DNA of 52,804 nucleotides from Heterostelium multicystogenum. Its lineage: Eukaryota; Evosea; Eumycetozoa; Acytosteliales; Acytosteliaceae. A program made the position numbers and the translations under genes. The stretch spans positions 1-52,804 of the forward strand of contig RCNN01000136.1 of assembly GCA_003667245.1 (NCBI GenBank). The letters are read 5' to 3'. Below are positions 21,176 to 30,955 of this stretch, in pieces (positions within the stretch are counted from its first letter, which is position 1; each line of letters opens with the position of its first letter). Below the pieces are notes generated by a model, which had not been told where the DNA came from, did not search any database, and worked only from the letters and a program-made list of their open reading frames with translations.

Positions 21176-22586
21176 ATGAAACGCTACGAAAAATTCGCCG
21201 ACGACATCGCAGAACTGATCCGCTCCGGCGTGCTCGGGCCCGGCCAGCGCGTGCCTTCGGTGCGTTATGCCAGCCAGACCTACGGTGTCAGCCCGTCCAC
21301 GGTGTTCCAGGCGTACTACCTGCTGGAGCGACGCGGGCTGATCCGCGCCCGGCCGCGCTCCGGGTACTTCGTCAACACCCATGCGCCCAGCCCGTTTTCC
21401 GAGCCGGTGGTGAGTGCCCACGTGCACGAGTCCACCGAGGTGGACGTCAGCGAATTGGTGTTCTCGGTGCTCGATTCCATCAAGGACCCGCAAACCGTGC
21501 CCTTCGGCTCGGCCTTCCCCAGCCCGACGCTGTTCCCGCTGCAACGCCTGGCCCGTTCCCTGGCCAGCGCCAGCCGGGAAATGGACCCGCGCATGGTGGT
21601 CACCGACATGTCGCCGGGCAACCCGCAACTGCGCCGGCAAATTGCCTTGCGCTACATGGTGGGCGGGCTGATGCTGCCCATGGAAGAACTGTTGATCACC
21701 AACGGCGCCCTTGAAGCACTGAACCTGTGCCTGCAAGCCGTTACCGAGCCGGGCGACCTGGTGGCCATCGAAGCACCGGCGTTCTACGCCAGCCTGCAAA
21801 TCCTCGAGCGCCTGAAACTCAAGGCGGTGGAAATCCCCGTACACCCACGCGATGGCATCGACCTCAAGGTGCTGGCGCAAAGCCTGGAGCGTTACCCGAT
21901 CAAGGCCTGCTGGTGCATGACCAGTTTCCAGAACCCGATGGGCGCAACCATGCCCGAGGCCCGGAAACAGGAACTGGTGGAGTTACTGCGCAGCCACCAG
22001 TTGCCGCTGATCGAAGACGACGTGTACGCCGAGTTGTACTACGGTCAACAGGCGCCCAAACCGGCGAAGGCGTTCGACACAGAAGGCCTGGTGATGCATT
22101 GCGGCTCGTTCGCCAAGAGCCTGGCTCCGGGCTACCGCATCGGCTGGGTCGCCGCCCGGACGTTATGCGCAGAAGATCGAGCGGCTGAAATTGATGACGT
22201 CGCTGTGTGCCTCGATGCCCGCCCAGGCGGCGATTGCCGATTACCTGCAACACGGCGGGTACGACCGGCACCTGCGTAAATTGCGTTACGCGCTGGAAGA
22301 ACAGCAAAGCGCCATGCTCGCCGCCATCGCGCGCTATTTCCCGGCGCAGACACGGGTCAGCCAGCCTGCCGGCGGCTACTTCCTGTGGCTGGAATTGCCG
22401 GAACAAACCGACTCGTTGAAATTGTTCCAGATGGCGCTGGCCCAGGGCATCAGCATCGCACCGGGACCGATCTTCTCGCCGACACAGCGCTTCAGGAACT
22501 GCATTCGCTTGAACTACGGCAGCCCGTGGGATGAGTCGTGTGAGAAGGCGATGGAGACGCTGGGGAAGATTGTGCGGTCGTTTTAA
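21176..22586 (+). CDS. MocR-type GntR/aminotransferase regulator
   Basis: This chimeric transcription regulator of about 470 residues has an N-terminal GntR winged helix (ELIRSGVLGPGQRVPSVR, YGVSPSTVFQAYYLLERRGL, residues ~10-75) joined to a fold-type I aminotransferase domain. The PLP-binding lysine lies in CGSFAKSLAPGYRIGW, with the Asp partner in LPLIEDDVYAELYY and SFQNPMGATMP before it. One frame change lies near 22158. Such proteins sense PLP-linked ligands and usually control an adjacent gene; here the neighbours are ccoG upstream and the hrp-box gene downstream, so its target is not evident. Confidence 0.88.
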
Positions 22587-22596
22587 CCTACGGATG

Positions 22597-22625
22597 GGAA
22601 CCGTAGCCGGGCTAAGAACCACACA
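22597..22625 (+). promoter_or_regulatory. hrp box (HrpL-dependent promoter)
   Basis: GGAACC (22597-22602), a 16-base spacer, and CCACACA (22619-22625) match the hrp-box consensus GGAACC-N15/16-CCACNNA at every defined position. It lies in the 101-base intergenic space, ten bases after the MocR-gene stop and 62 bases before the next ATG (22688), on the same strand. HrpL is the ECF sigma factor that switches on type III secretion genes and effectors in plant-associated pseudomonads. The other GGAACC hexamers I checked by eye in the window lacked a correctly spaced CCACNNA. Confidence 0.8.
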
Positions 22626-22687
22626 GGAGTGCGCTATTTCTTACGATAGAAAGAGCGCATTCACTTGGTTCACATCAGAGATGCCTT

Positions 22688-23146
22688 ATGACTATTTCTT
22701 CAGCTGCCGGCCTGCGACCCCTTCCCGTTCCTCCCCACTATATGCGTGCCGCAGAGCAGCAACAGGTGCGCGAAATGACAGGCGCTACCGGGCGCCCCGC
22801 GGGAGATCATCGATCGAGTGACCAGATTACCGAACAAAGCCCTGTGCTGAAGAACTTCCTGGATAACCGCGACCACTACGAAGTGAGCGATGACCTGAAG
22901 CGCCAGGTGGGTGACTGGAGCGCGGCCAACCAAGACCCGGACTCTCGCGCCGACGCCACCTACAACCTGGATAAGGTACTGCGATTTATCGACAACGTGG
23001 ACGATCTCAAATTAAGCGCCAGCCATAGCCGCAACGGTGTCCTGGACGGTTTTTCGAATCACGGCTACGCCATTCATCCAGACTCGGAGGCCAGCCTGCT
23101 CAAGGCGTTTTCCCTCAGGGGCTATGAAGCGCTGCGCGGCGCCTGA
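22688..23146 (+). CDS. Unrecognised protein, candidate type III secretion substrate
   Basis: This uninterrupted gene encodes 152 residues that I do not recognise. It is preceded by a perfect hrp box. Its N-terminus fits the pattern known for Pseudomonas type III substrates: Ile at position 3, no acidic residue among the first 12 (MTISSAAGLRPL), and 9 Ser or Gln in the first 50. There is no Sec signal and no hydrophobic helix. The C-terminal half is helical and charged, with DKVLRFIDNVDDL, then NGVLDGFSNHGY; this looks loosely like Asp-rich segments of HrpK/NopX-type translocon-associated proteins, but I cannot confirm homology. It could be a small effector, a harpin-like helper or a chaperone-like accessory. 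No chaperone gene or secretion cluster is adjacent. Confidence 0.65.
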   Translation: MTISSAAGLRPLPVPPHYMRAAEQQQVREMTGATGRPAGDHRSSDQITEQSPVLKNFLDNRDHYEVSDDLKRQVGDWSAANQDPDSRADATYNLDKVLRFIDNVDDLKLSASHSRNGVLDGFSNHGYAIHPDSEASLLKAFSLRGYEALRGA

Positions 23147-23195
23147 TACCTGGGCTGTGGCGAGCGGCGTGCCCCTCGCCACAGGCGGTACAAAA

Positions 23196-23942
23196 CTAAC
23201 GACCGCCCGCCAGGTCAAGAAAGGTTCCCGTCGCATAGGACGCCTTGTCCGAGAGCAGCCAGATAATCCCTTCCGCGACTTCCTCTGCACGCCCGCCACG
23301 GGCCATGGGGATGCCCGGCTCAAGCTTGCTGACCCGATCCGGGTCGCCGCTCAGGGCGTGGAAGTCGGTGAAAATAAACCCGGGACGCACGCCATTGACC
23401 CGGATCCCCTCGCCCGCCACTTCCTTGGAGAGCCCGAGAGTGAAGGTATCCAGCGCGCCCTTGGACGCGGCGTAATCCACATACTCCCCCGGCGAGCCCA
23501 ACCGCGCGGCGGCCGATGAAACGTTGACGATGCTGCCGCCCTGCCCGCCATGCTTGGGCGACATGCGCAGCAGCGCATGCTTGGCACACAGGATCGGCCC
23601 CAACACATTGGTCCTGAGGGTCTTCAGGATGCGGAACTCGGACATCTCATCGACCCGCGACTTGTGCCCGACGGTACCTGCGTTGTTGACCAGTGCCGTC
23701 ACCCGGCCCAGTTCGGTATCGACCCGGTGGAACAGGCCAATCACTTCGTCTTCAGTGCTCACATCAGCCCGCACGGCAATCGCCTGGGCGCCGAGGGCAC
23801 GCACTTGCTCAAGTACGCGGTGGGCGGCGTCTTCATCGGCCTGGTAATTGATACAGATGCGATAGCCCTGGGCGGCGGCCAGCAGCGCCGTGGCGGCGCC
23901 GATCCCACGACTGCCACCGGTGATGACGACGACTTTGTCCAT
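23196..23942 (-). CDS. SDR family oxidoreductase
   Basis: This intact classical short-chain dehydrogenase has 248 residues. The NAD(P) site is VVITGGSRGIGAATA, the structural motif is LVNNAGTVG, and the catalytic Ser-Tyr-Lys sits in IVNVSSAAARL and YVDYAASKGALDT. After the active site comes IRVNGVRPGFIFTDFH. The N-terminal basic residue in GGSRGIG and the absence of an acidic residue at the end of beta-2 hint at NADPH, with substrate unknown. The ATG at 23942 (MDKVVVI) is preferred because GGAGA stands eight bases upstream. It converges on the hrp-box gene and is unlikely to share its control. Confidence 0.9.
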   Translation of the reverse strand: MDKVVVITGGSRGIGAATALLAAAQGYRICINYQADEDAAHRVLEQVRALGAQAIAVRADVSTEDEVIGLFHRVDTELGRVTALVNNAGTVGHKSRVDEMSEFRILKTLRTNVLGPILCAKHALLRMSPKHGGQGGSIVNVSSAAARLGSPGEYVDYAASKGALDTFTLGLSKEVAGEGIRVNGVRPGFIFTDFHALSGDPDRVSKLEPGIPMARGGRAEEVAEGIIWLLSDKASYATGTFLDLAGGR

Positions 23943-24014
23943 GTGTAAGGTCTCCTGGTTCAACGTGAGCTGATGGATCCAATACTACCTGCGCCCTGCA
24001 GGTTTTGCATGGGC

Positions 24015-26104
24015 TCACATCACCGAATGCACACTCACCACCTGCTCGGCGCGCTGGATGTCGGCCATGAAACCCTCGGCCGGTAACGGAATGCCCCAGC
24101 AGATACCCCTGAAGCGAATCGCAGCCCAGCCGGGTGAGGAAGCTCTGCTGTGAGTCGGTCTCTACACCCTCGGCCACAATACGCAGGCCCAGGGCCTGAC
24201 CGAGGGCAACGATGGCCGAGACGATGGCGGCATCGTCGCTGTCGTGCTCCAGGTCACGCACGAAGCCCCGGTCGATCTTCAGCTCATTGGCCGGCAGACG
24301 CTTGAGGTACATCAGGCTCGAATAGCCGGTACCGAAGTCGTCGATGGACAGGTCGACGCCCATGTCCGAAAGCTTCTGCAACACCGTCATGCTCGCGTCG
24401 GCATCGCTCATGGCGGTGGTTTCGGTGATTTCCAGGGTCAGGCTGTTGGCTGGCAAGCGGTGGCGTTCCAGGGCAGCGGCGACACTCTTGACCAGCCCGG
24501 CGTGGCAGAACTGCAACGCCGACAGGTTCACGGCAATGCGCCAGTCGTGATAGCCCTGGGCATACCACACCTGCATCTGGCGGCAGGCTTCGTTGAGTAC
24601 CCATTCGCCGATGGGGATGATCAGCCCGGTCTTTTCCGCCAGCTCGATAAACTTGTCCGGCAACAACAGGCCTTGTTGCGGGTGCTCCAGCGCAGCAGCG
24701 CCTCGGCACCGACCGGGCGGCCGCTGATGGCGTCGAACTTGGGCTGGTAATAAAGCCGGAACTGCTCGTGCTCCACGGCATTGCGCAAGTCCTGCAGCAG
24801 TTGCAGTTGCTTGCGCGCATTGGTGTTCATCGACACGTCGAAAAAGCTGTAGCCGTTCTTGCCCATGCCTTGGCGTGATACATCGCCGCGTCGGCGTTCA
24901 TCAGCAGTTCCTGGGGCGTGGCGCCGTTGCCGGGGAACAGTGCGATGCCGATGCTGGCGGAGATTTCAGCTCATGCTCGGCGACGTGGAAGGCCTGGTTG
25001 ATCATGCCCACCTGGCGCTCGCCAGGCGCAACGCATCGTCGGGCTGGCCCAATTGCACCAGCAATACAAACTCGTCACCGCGGATGCGGGCCAGGGTGTC
25101 CTGGCTGCGCAAGTCTTCGCGCAGGCGCAGGCCGACTTGCTGCAACAGCTGGTCGCCCATGTGGTGACCAAAAGCGTCATTCACCGGCTTGAAGCCGTCC
25201 AGGTCGATAAACATCAGCGCGAAGCAGCCGCCCTCTTCGTTCACCCGCTGTATCGCCTGCTGGATCCGGTCGGCGAGCAGGGTGCGATTGGGCAAGCCGG
25301 TGAGCATGTCGTGCAGGGCCAGGTGGGTGAGTTCCTGGTTGGCCTGGGTCAGTGAGTCGGCCAACACCGCGGTGCGGGCTTCCAGGCGGGCGTCGGCCAG
25401 GGAGGTCAGCAGCGCGATGATCAACACTGCCAGGGTGGTGACCAGCACCAGGTTATCAGGCCCTTGCCACTCAAGCCGTCCAGGGCCGCGCCGCAGAAGC
25501 TGCCATCGGCGAAACGCGCGGCGGCCATGCCGGTGTAGTGCATGCCGACAATCGCCACGCCCATCACCATCGCCCGCCCCGCCTCGGGCCAACCGCACAT
25601 ACGGCGTGTTGCGCCGCAGGTTGAAGGCAATCCACAACGCCGCCGCCGACGCACCCACGGCAATCAGCAACGAGGCGGTGAACAGCGTGGGGTCGTAGTC
25701 GATGCCGGGGGTCATGCGCATGGCGGCCATGCCGGTGTAGTGCATGGCGCTGATGCCGGCGCCCATGATCAATGCGCCAAATGCCAGTTGCCACGCCGGC
25801 AAACGCGCTGGCTCACCAGCCACAAGGCAAAACCGCTGGACAGGATCGCGATCAACAACGACAGCGCCGTGATGCCGACGTCATAGCCGAGGCTGATGGG
25901 CAGGCGGAAGGCGAGCATGCCGATAAAGTGCATCGACCAGATCCCCACGCCCATCGCCAGCGCGCCGCCGCCCATCCACAGGTACACCGCGCGGCCCCTG
26001 GCAGTGGCGATGCGGCCGGTCAGGTCCAACGCCGTATAGGATGCGAGGATCGCGACGAACAGGGAAATCAGGACCAGGGCGGGGGAATAACTACCGGTGA
26101 GCAT
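24015..26104 (-). CDS. MHYT-GGDEF-EAL cyclic-di-GMP protein, NbdA-like
   Basis: This membrane signalling protein has about 697 residues. The N-terminal MHYT sensor has three repeats of the H-x-x-GM motif (WSMHFIGMLAF, SAMHYTGMAAM, VGMHYTGMAAA) on paired helices; the domain is thought to bind copper and sense O2, CO or NO. A GGDEF domain follows (ALHDMLTGLPNRTLLADR) with the signature changed to RIRGDEF. The EAL domain keeps the catalytic set: EALLRW, NLSALQF, EITET, DDFGTGYSS, KIDRGFV, EGVET. Phosphodiesterase activity is therefore expected and cyclase activity doubtful. The architecture matches P. aeruginosa NbdA (AGDEF), which promotes NO-triggered dispersal. Frame changes occur near 24090, 24690, 24870, 24970, 25455, 25590 and 25800. 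It ends SVHSVM. Confidence 0.87.
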
Positions 26105-26261
26105 GGGACTTCTCGTGACCTATGGCCGAACGGCATCCGTGCCGGGCTGAAAAGTCAGGGATTGTAGCGAGAATAAATCTTGTACACCTGAAATATTGTC
26201 GTATAGCCATCATTCAAAATTTGACGCCAATCCGCTGGCTCAAAAACACCGCAGAACCCTT

Positions 26262-26348
26262 GTGGGAGCGGGCTTGCTCGCGAAAGCGGCGGGTCAGTTC
26301 ATACACAGTTGACTGACCCACCGTTTTCGCGAGCAAGCCCGCTCCCAC
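26262..26348. repeat. REPIN D
   Basis: GTGGGAGCGGGCTTGCTCGC (26262-26281) and its inverse ending at 26348, with the internal GGGTCAG/CTGACCC also pairing, lie between the start of the NbdA-like gene and the end of opmB. Confidence 0.9.
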
Positions 26349-26377
26349 ACAAGCCCGTACACCAGCCAGAGCGGGGT

Positions 26378-27855
26378 TTACTTCTTGTCGCTCAGCTGCA
26401 TTTGGCCATCCCAACCACCGCCCAGTGCAGCGATCAGTTGCACACTGGCAACCAGCCGGGTTTGCAGCAGGGTCAGCACCGTACGCTCGTTGCTCAGGGC
26501 GGTGGCTTGCACGGTGACCACATCGAGATAGGCGATCAACCCGGCCTTGTACTGGTTCTGGGTCAGGCGCAGGGATTCCCGGGCCGCTTCGAGGGCCTCG
26601 TTACTCACGACCGCCTCGTCTTCCAGGACCTTGAGCTGGACCATGTAGTTTTCCACCTCACGGAACCCATCGAGTACGGTCTGACGGTACTTGGCCACGG
26701 TTTCATCGTAGGACGCCTCGGCGCGGTCAACTTCGGCCGAACGCTGGCCCCCGTCGAACAGGGTCATGGCGAGTTTCGGCCCCACCGACCAGAAGCGGTT
26801 CGGCAGGCTGATCCAGTCGGCGTAGGTGCTGCTGGAGTAGCCGCCGGCCAGGCTCAGGGTCAGGTCCGGGTAGTAGGCGGTCTTGGCCACGCCGATGTTG
26901 GCATTGGCCGCGATCACCGAGCGCTCCGCCTGGGCGATATCCGGGCGGCGCTCCAGCAGTTGCGACGGCAGGCTCACCGGAATCTGCGGCAGCGCCGGAA
27001 TGTCCTGCTCACCGCCAGGTTGAAGTTGGCCGGCGGCACACCCGATCAGCACGGCAATTGCGTTTTCCAGCTGCGCCCGCTGCCAGATCAGGTCGATCAT
27101 GCTGGCTGGGTGCTTTTCAGCTGGGTCTGGGCCTGGGCGATGGCGTCCTTGCCCGAGACACCGGCGCGGTATTGGTTCTGGGTCATCTGCAGGGAGCGCT
27201 GGTAGGTGTCCACCGTGGCTTGCCAGCAAACGGGTCTGTTCGTCCATTACCCGCAGTTGCAGGTAATCCTGCACCAGTTCCGATTGCTGGCTCAGGCGCA
27301 TCGCCGCGAGATTCCGCCGCGCTGGCTTCGGCGCTGGCTTCATTGGCTTCCAGGCCCGGCGCAGTTTGCCCCAGATATCGGCTTCCCAGCTCACGCCCAA
27401 CTGGGTGTTGAGGGTGTCGCGAATACCGCTGCTGGAGCTGCTGAGGCTGGCGTTACTGCTGCCGGTACCCTGGCTGGCCCGGCTTTTCGAGGCACTCAGG
27501 TCAACCGTGGGGAAGAACGCCCCACGGGCACTGCGCACCTGCGAGGCGGCCTGGCGATAACGCGCCTCGGCCTGGGCCACGGTCTGGTTGGAGCTGTTGA
27601 GTTTTTCTACCAGCTCATTCAGTTGTTTGTCGCCGTACAGCTCCCACCAGGCGCCCCGGGCCAGCGAGTCGCTGGGCGCGGCCTGGCGCCAGCCCTGGGC
27701 TCTTTGTACTGGGCCGGCTCGGTCAATTCGGGGCGTTTGTAGTCCGGGCCGACGGCGCAGGCGCTGAGCATCACGCCGCACAGGGCCAGGCTCAGCAGCT
27801 TTGAGCCGCGAGTCATCGCCAGACGTTGCACGGTGGGAAACGTTGAATCGGTCAT
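26378..27855 (-). CDS. opmB: RND efflux outer-membrane lipoprotein (OpmB)
   Basis: This TolC-like trimeric outer-membrane channel of the OprM/NodT family has about 492 residues. A lipoprotein signal is visible ([14 protein letters not shown], lipidation Cys then AVGPDY). Conserved helical-repeat segments are [22 protein letters not shown] and [20 protein letters not shown]; the protein ends [14 protein letters not shown]. Frame changes lie near 27015, 27110, 27220, 27315 and 27700. The ATG at 27855 overlaps the muxC stop by ATGA; an internal ATG at 27816 just before the lipoprotein signal is an alternative start. It is the last gene of the mux operon and forms the exit duct for MuxABC. Confidence 0.9.
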
Positions 27856-30800
27856 AGCGCAGTGTCCAGGGCAGCATCGGTACGCACTCCGCGCCAACCG
27901 TTGAAACGTGGCGCAGGCGGTCGAGATAAAGGTAAACCACAGGCGTGGTGTAGAGGGTCAGGATCTGGCTGAACACCAGCCCGCCGATAATCGTCAGGCC
28001 CAGAGGGCTGGCGCATTTCCGCGCCTTCGGCCGTGCTGAGCAGCAGCGGCACGGCGCCAAGAATCGCCGCCAGCGTGGTCATCAGGATCGGGCGCAGCCG
28101 CACCAGGCAAGCGGCGCGGATCGATTCCAGCGGGCTCATGCCGTCCTTGCGTTCCAGTTGCAGCGCAAGGTCGATCATCAGGATCGCGTTTTTCTTCACC
28201 ACCCGATCAGCAGGAACAGCCCAGCAGCGAGATCAGGCTGAACTCGCCCCCCAGAGGTAAATCGAAAAGCAAGGCGCCCACCCCGCCGACGGCAAGGTCG
28301 ACAGAATGGTCAGCGGGTGGATATAGTCTCTCATACAGAATCCCCAATACCAGGTACACCGCCACCAGTGCACCGAGGATCATGAACGGCTGGCCTTTCT
28401 GGGTGGCGGCGAAGGCGTCGGCGTACCGGCCTCTTTCGCGATCACCTCTTCCGGCAGGCCGACCTTGGCAATCGCCCGCTTCAATGGCGGCCGTGCCCTG
28501 CTCCACCGTGACGCCGGGCGACATATCAAACGCAATGTTTTCCGAGGCGAACTGGCCTTCATGGCTGAACCCGGTCGTCCGCCAGGCTGTTCTCATAGTG
28601 AGCGATGGCGACAGCGGCACGCGCGCACCGGTGGACGTGATCACCTGCATCTGATTGAGGGTGATCGGGTCCTGGCGTACTTCGGATTGACCTCCATCAC
28701 CACCTGGTACTGGTTGAGGCTGTCGTAGATGGTGGAAATCTGCCGCTGGCTGTAGGCGTTGTTGAGCACGGCAGTGACCATGTCCATGTCAATGCCCAGG
28801 CGCTTGGCTTGGTCGCGGTCGACAATCAACGTCACCTGGGCCGCGCCACGTCCTTCACGGGCATCGATGGCGGTCAGCTCCGGCAGCTCACGCAACGCGG
28901 CAACCACTTTCGGGTACCACAGGCGCAAGGCCGCCAGGTCGCCGCTTTGCAGGATGTAGGAATACTGCGAGGTGGTCTGGTCGCGGCCGCCGCCGAATTT
29001 GCAGGTCCTGGTCAGCCATCAGCATCAGGCGCCCGCCGGGCACCAGTGGCACATTCTTGCGCATTGCGCTCGATCACCGCCTGGGCAGAAATCTTGCGTT
29101 CGCTGATGGGCTTGAGCCGCACCAGCATCACCGCGTTGTTGGTGCCGCTGTTGCCGCCAATAAAGCCTGCCACGCTCAACACCGCGGGGTCCTGCAGGAC
29201 GGCCTTGCGGAAGATTTCCATCTTCGGCTGCATCACACTGAATGACAGCCCGTCGTCGCCACGCACAAAGCCGATCAGTTGCCCGGTGTCCTGCTGGGGC
29301 ATGAAGGTTTTCGGCACCACCACATACAGCGCGACGTTGACCCCGATGGTCACCAACAGGCTGAGCAGCGTCAGGCGCTTGTGGCGCAGCACCCAGTCCA
29401 GGCTGCGGGCGTAGCCTGCCACCATGCGGTCGGTTGATCTTCTGGCTCCAGCGCTGCAAGCCTGTTTCCTGGCCTTTGACATGGGGCTTGAAGCCAGCGG
29501 GCGCAGAGCATTGGGGTCAGGGTCAGCGACACCACCAGCGAGACGATGATCGCCGCTGCCAGGGTGATGGAAAACTCGCGGAACAGACTGGTAACGATAC
29601 CGCCCATGAACAGGATCGAGAGGAACACCGCCACCAGCGAGACGTTCATCGACAGCAAGGTGAAGCCGACTTCCTGGGCTCCCAGGTACGCGCCTTCATC
29701 GGCGCACACCCGGTCGATGTGCCGGGAAATGTTCTCCAGCACCACGATGGCATCGTCCACCACCCAGGCCGGTGGCGAGGATCAGCGCCATCAGCGACAG
29801 GTTGTTCAGGGAAAAGCGAACAGGTACATCACTGCAAACGTGCCCACCAGCGACACCGGCACCGCCAGGGTGGAATCAGCGAGGCGCGGAGTTGCCGAGG
29901 AACAGGTACACCACCAGGATCACCAGGGCCACGGCAATCAGCAGGGTCATCTCGGCTTCGTGCAAGGTGGCGGTGATCACCGGCGAACGGTCCATGGCCA
30001 GGTTCAGCTTGACGCTGGACGGCAACACCGCCTGCAAGGCCGGCAGTTGCGCCTTGATCTGCTTCACCGTCTCGATGATGTTGGCGCCGGACTGGCGGTT
30101 GATCACCAGCAGCACCGCCGAGTCATTGTTGAAGAAGCCGCTGTTGTAGCGGTCCTCGACGCCGTCGCTGATCTTCGCCACATCCCCCAGGCGCAAGGCC
30201 GCGCCATTCTGGTAGCGGATCAGCAGCGGTTCGTAGTCCTTGGCCTTTTCCAGCTGGTCGTTGGCCTGGATCTGCCAGTTGCGCTGGCTGTCCTCCAACG
30301 AACCCTTGGGCCGGCGCACGTTGGCATTGGCGATGGTATTACGCACATCGTCCAGGGCCACGCCGTACTGGTCGAGGGCCTTGGGTTCCAGTTCGATACG
30401 CACGGCGGGCAAGGAGCTGCCGCCGATCTGCACTTCACCCACGCCCGGCACCTGGGACAGGCTCTGGGACAGGATGGTCGAGGCCAGGTCGTACAGCTGG
30501 CCCTTGGGCAACACGTCCGAGGTCAGGGACAGCACCATGATGGGGCGCCTGGGACGGGTTGATCTTCTTGTAGGTGGGCATGCTGCGCATGCCACTGGGC
30601 AGCAGGTTACGCGAGGCGTTGATCGCCGCCTGCACTTCCCGCGCCCGCGCCGTTGATGTCGCGATTGGAGTCGAACGCCAGGATCACCCGGGTCGAACCC
30701 TGGCTCGACGAACTGCTCATGGTGGTAATGCCGGCAATCGCGCCGAAGGAGCGCTCCAGCGGCGTGGCCACCGTAGACGCCATCACCTCGGGCTGGCCCC

Positions 30801-30955
30801 CGGCAAGCTGGCCGACACCACGATCACGGGAAATCGATCTGCGGCAATGGCGACACCGGCAACAGGTTGAAGCTGACGCCGCCCAGCAGCATGATCGCCA
30901 GGCTCAGCAGCATGGTGGCTACCGGCCGGCGAATGAAAGGTCCGGACAGGTTCAT
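27852..30955 (-). CDS. muxC: RND multidrug efflux transporter MuxC
   Basis: This inner-membrane RND pump subunit (MdtC-like, about 1034 residues) forms a mixed trimer with MuxB and exports drugs using the proton gradient. Recognisable parts are the N-terminal helix region, the porter domain ([26 protein letters not shown], split by natural spacing), TM4 with [17 protein letters not shown] carrying the proton-relay Asp pair, and C-terminal [16 protein letters not shown]. This is the most broken gene of the operon, with frame changes near 28000, 28205, 28290, 28430-28490, 28590, 28690, 29005, 29060, 29435, 29490, 29770, 29870, 30545, 30645 and 30820. Start and stop both overlap neighbours by ATGA. 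Confidence 0.9.

Noticed and set aside
27852..30955. muxC as a decayed pseudogene
   Set aside because: All breaks are single-base, flanking sequence is conserved on both sides, and the neighbours muxA and muxB are nearly clean and translationally coupled to it.
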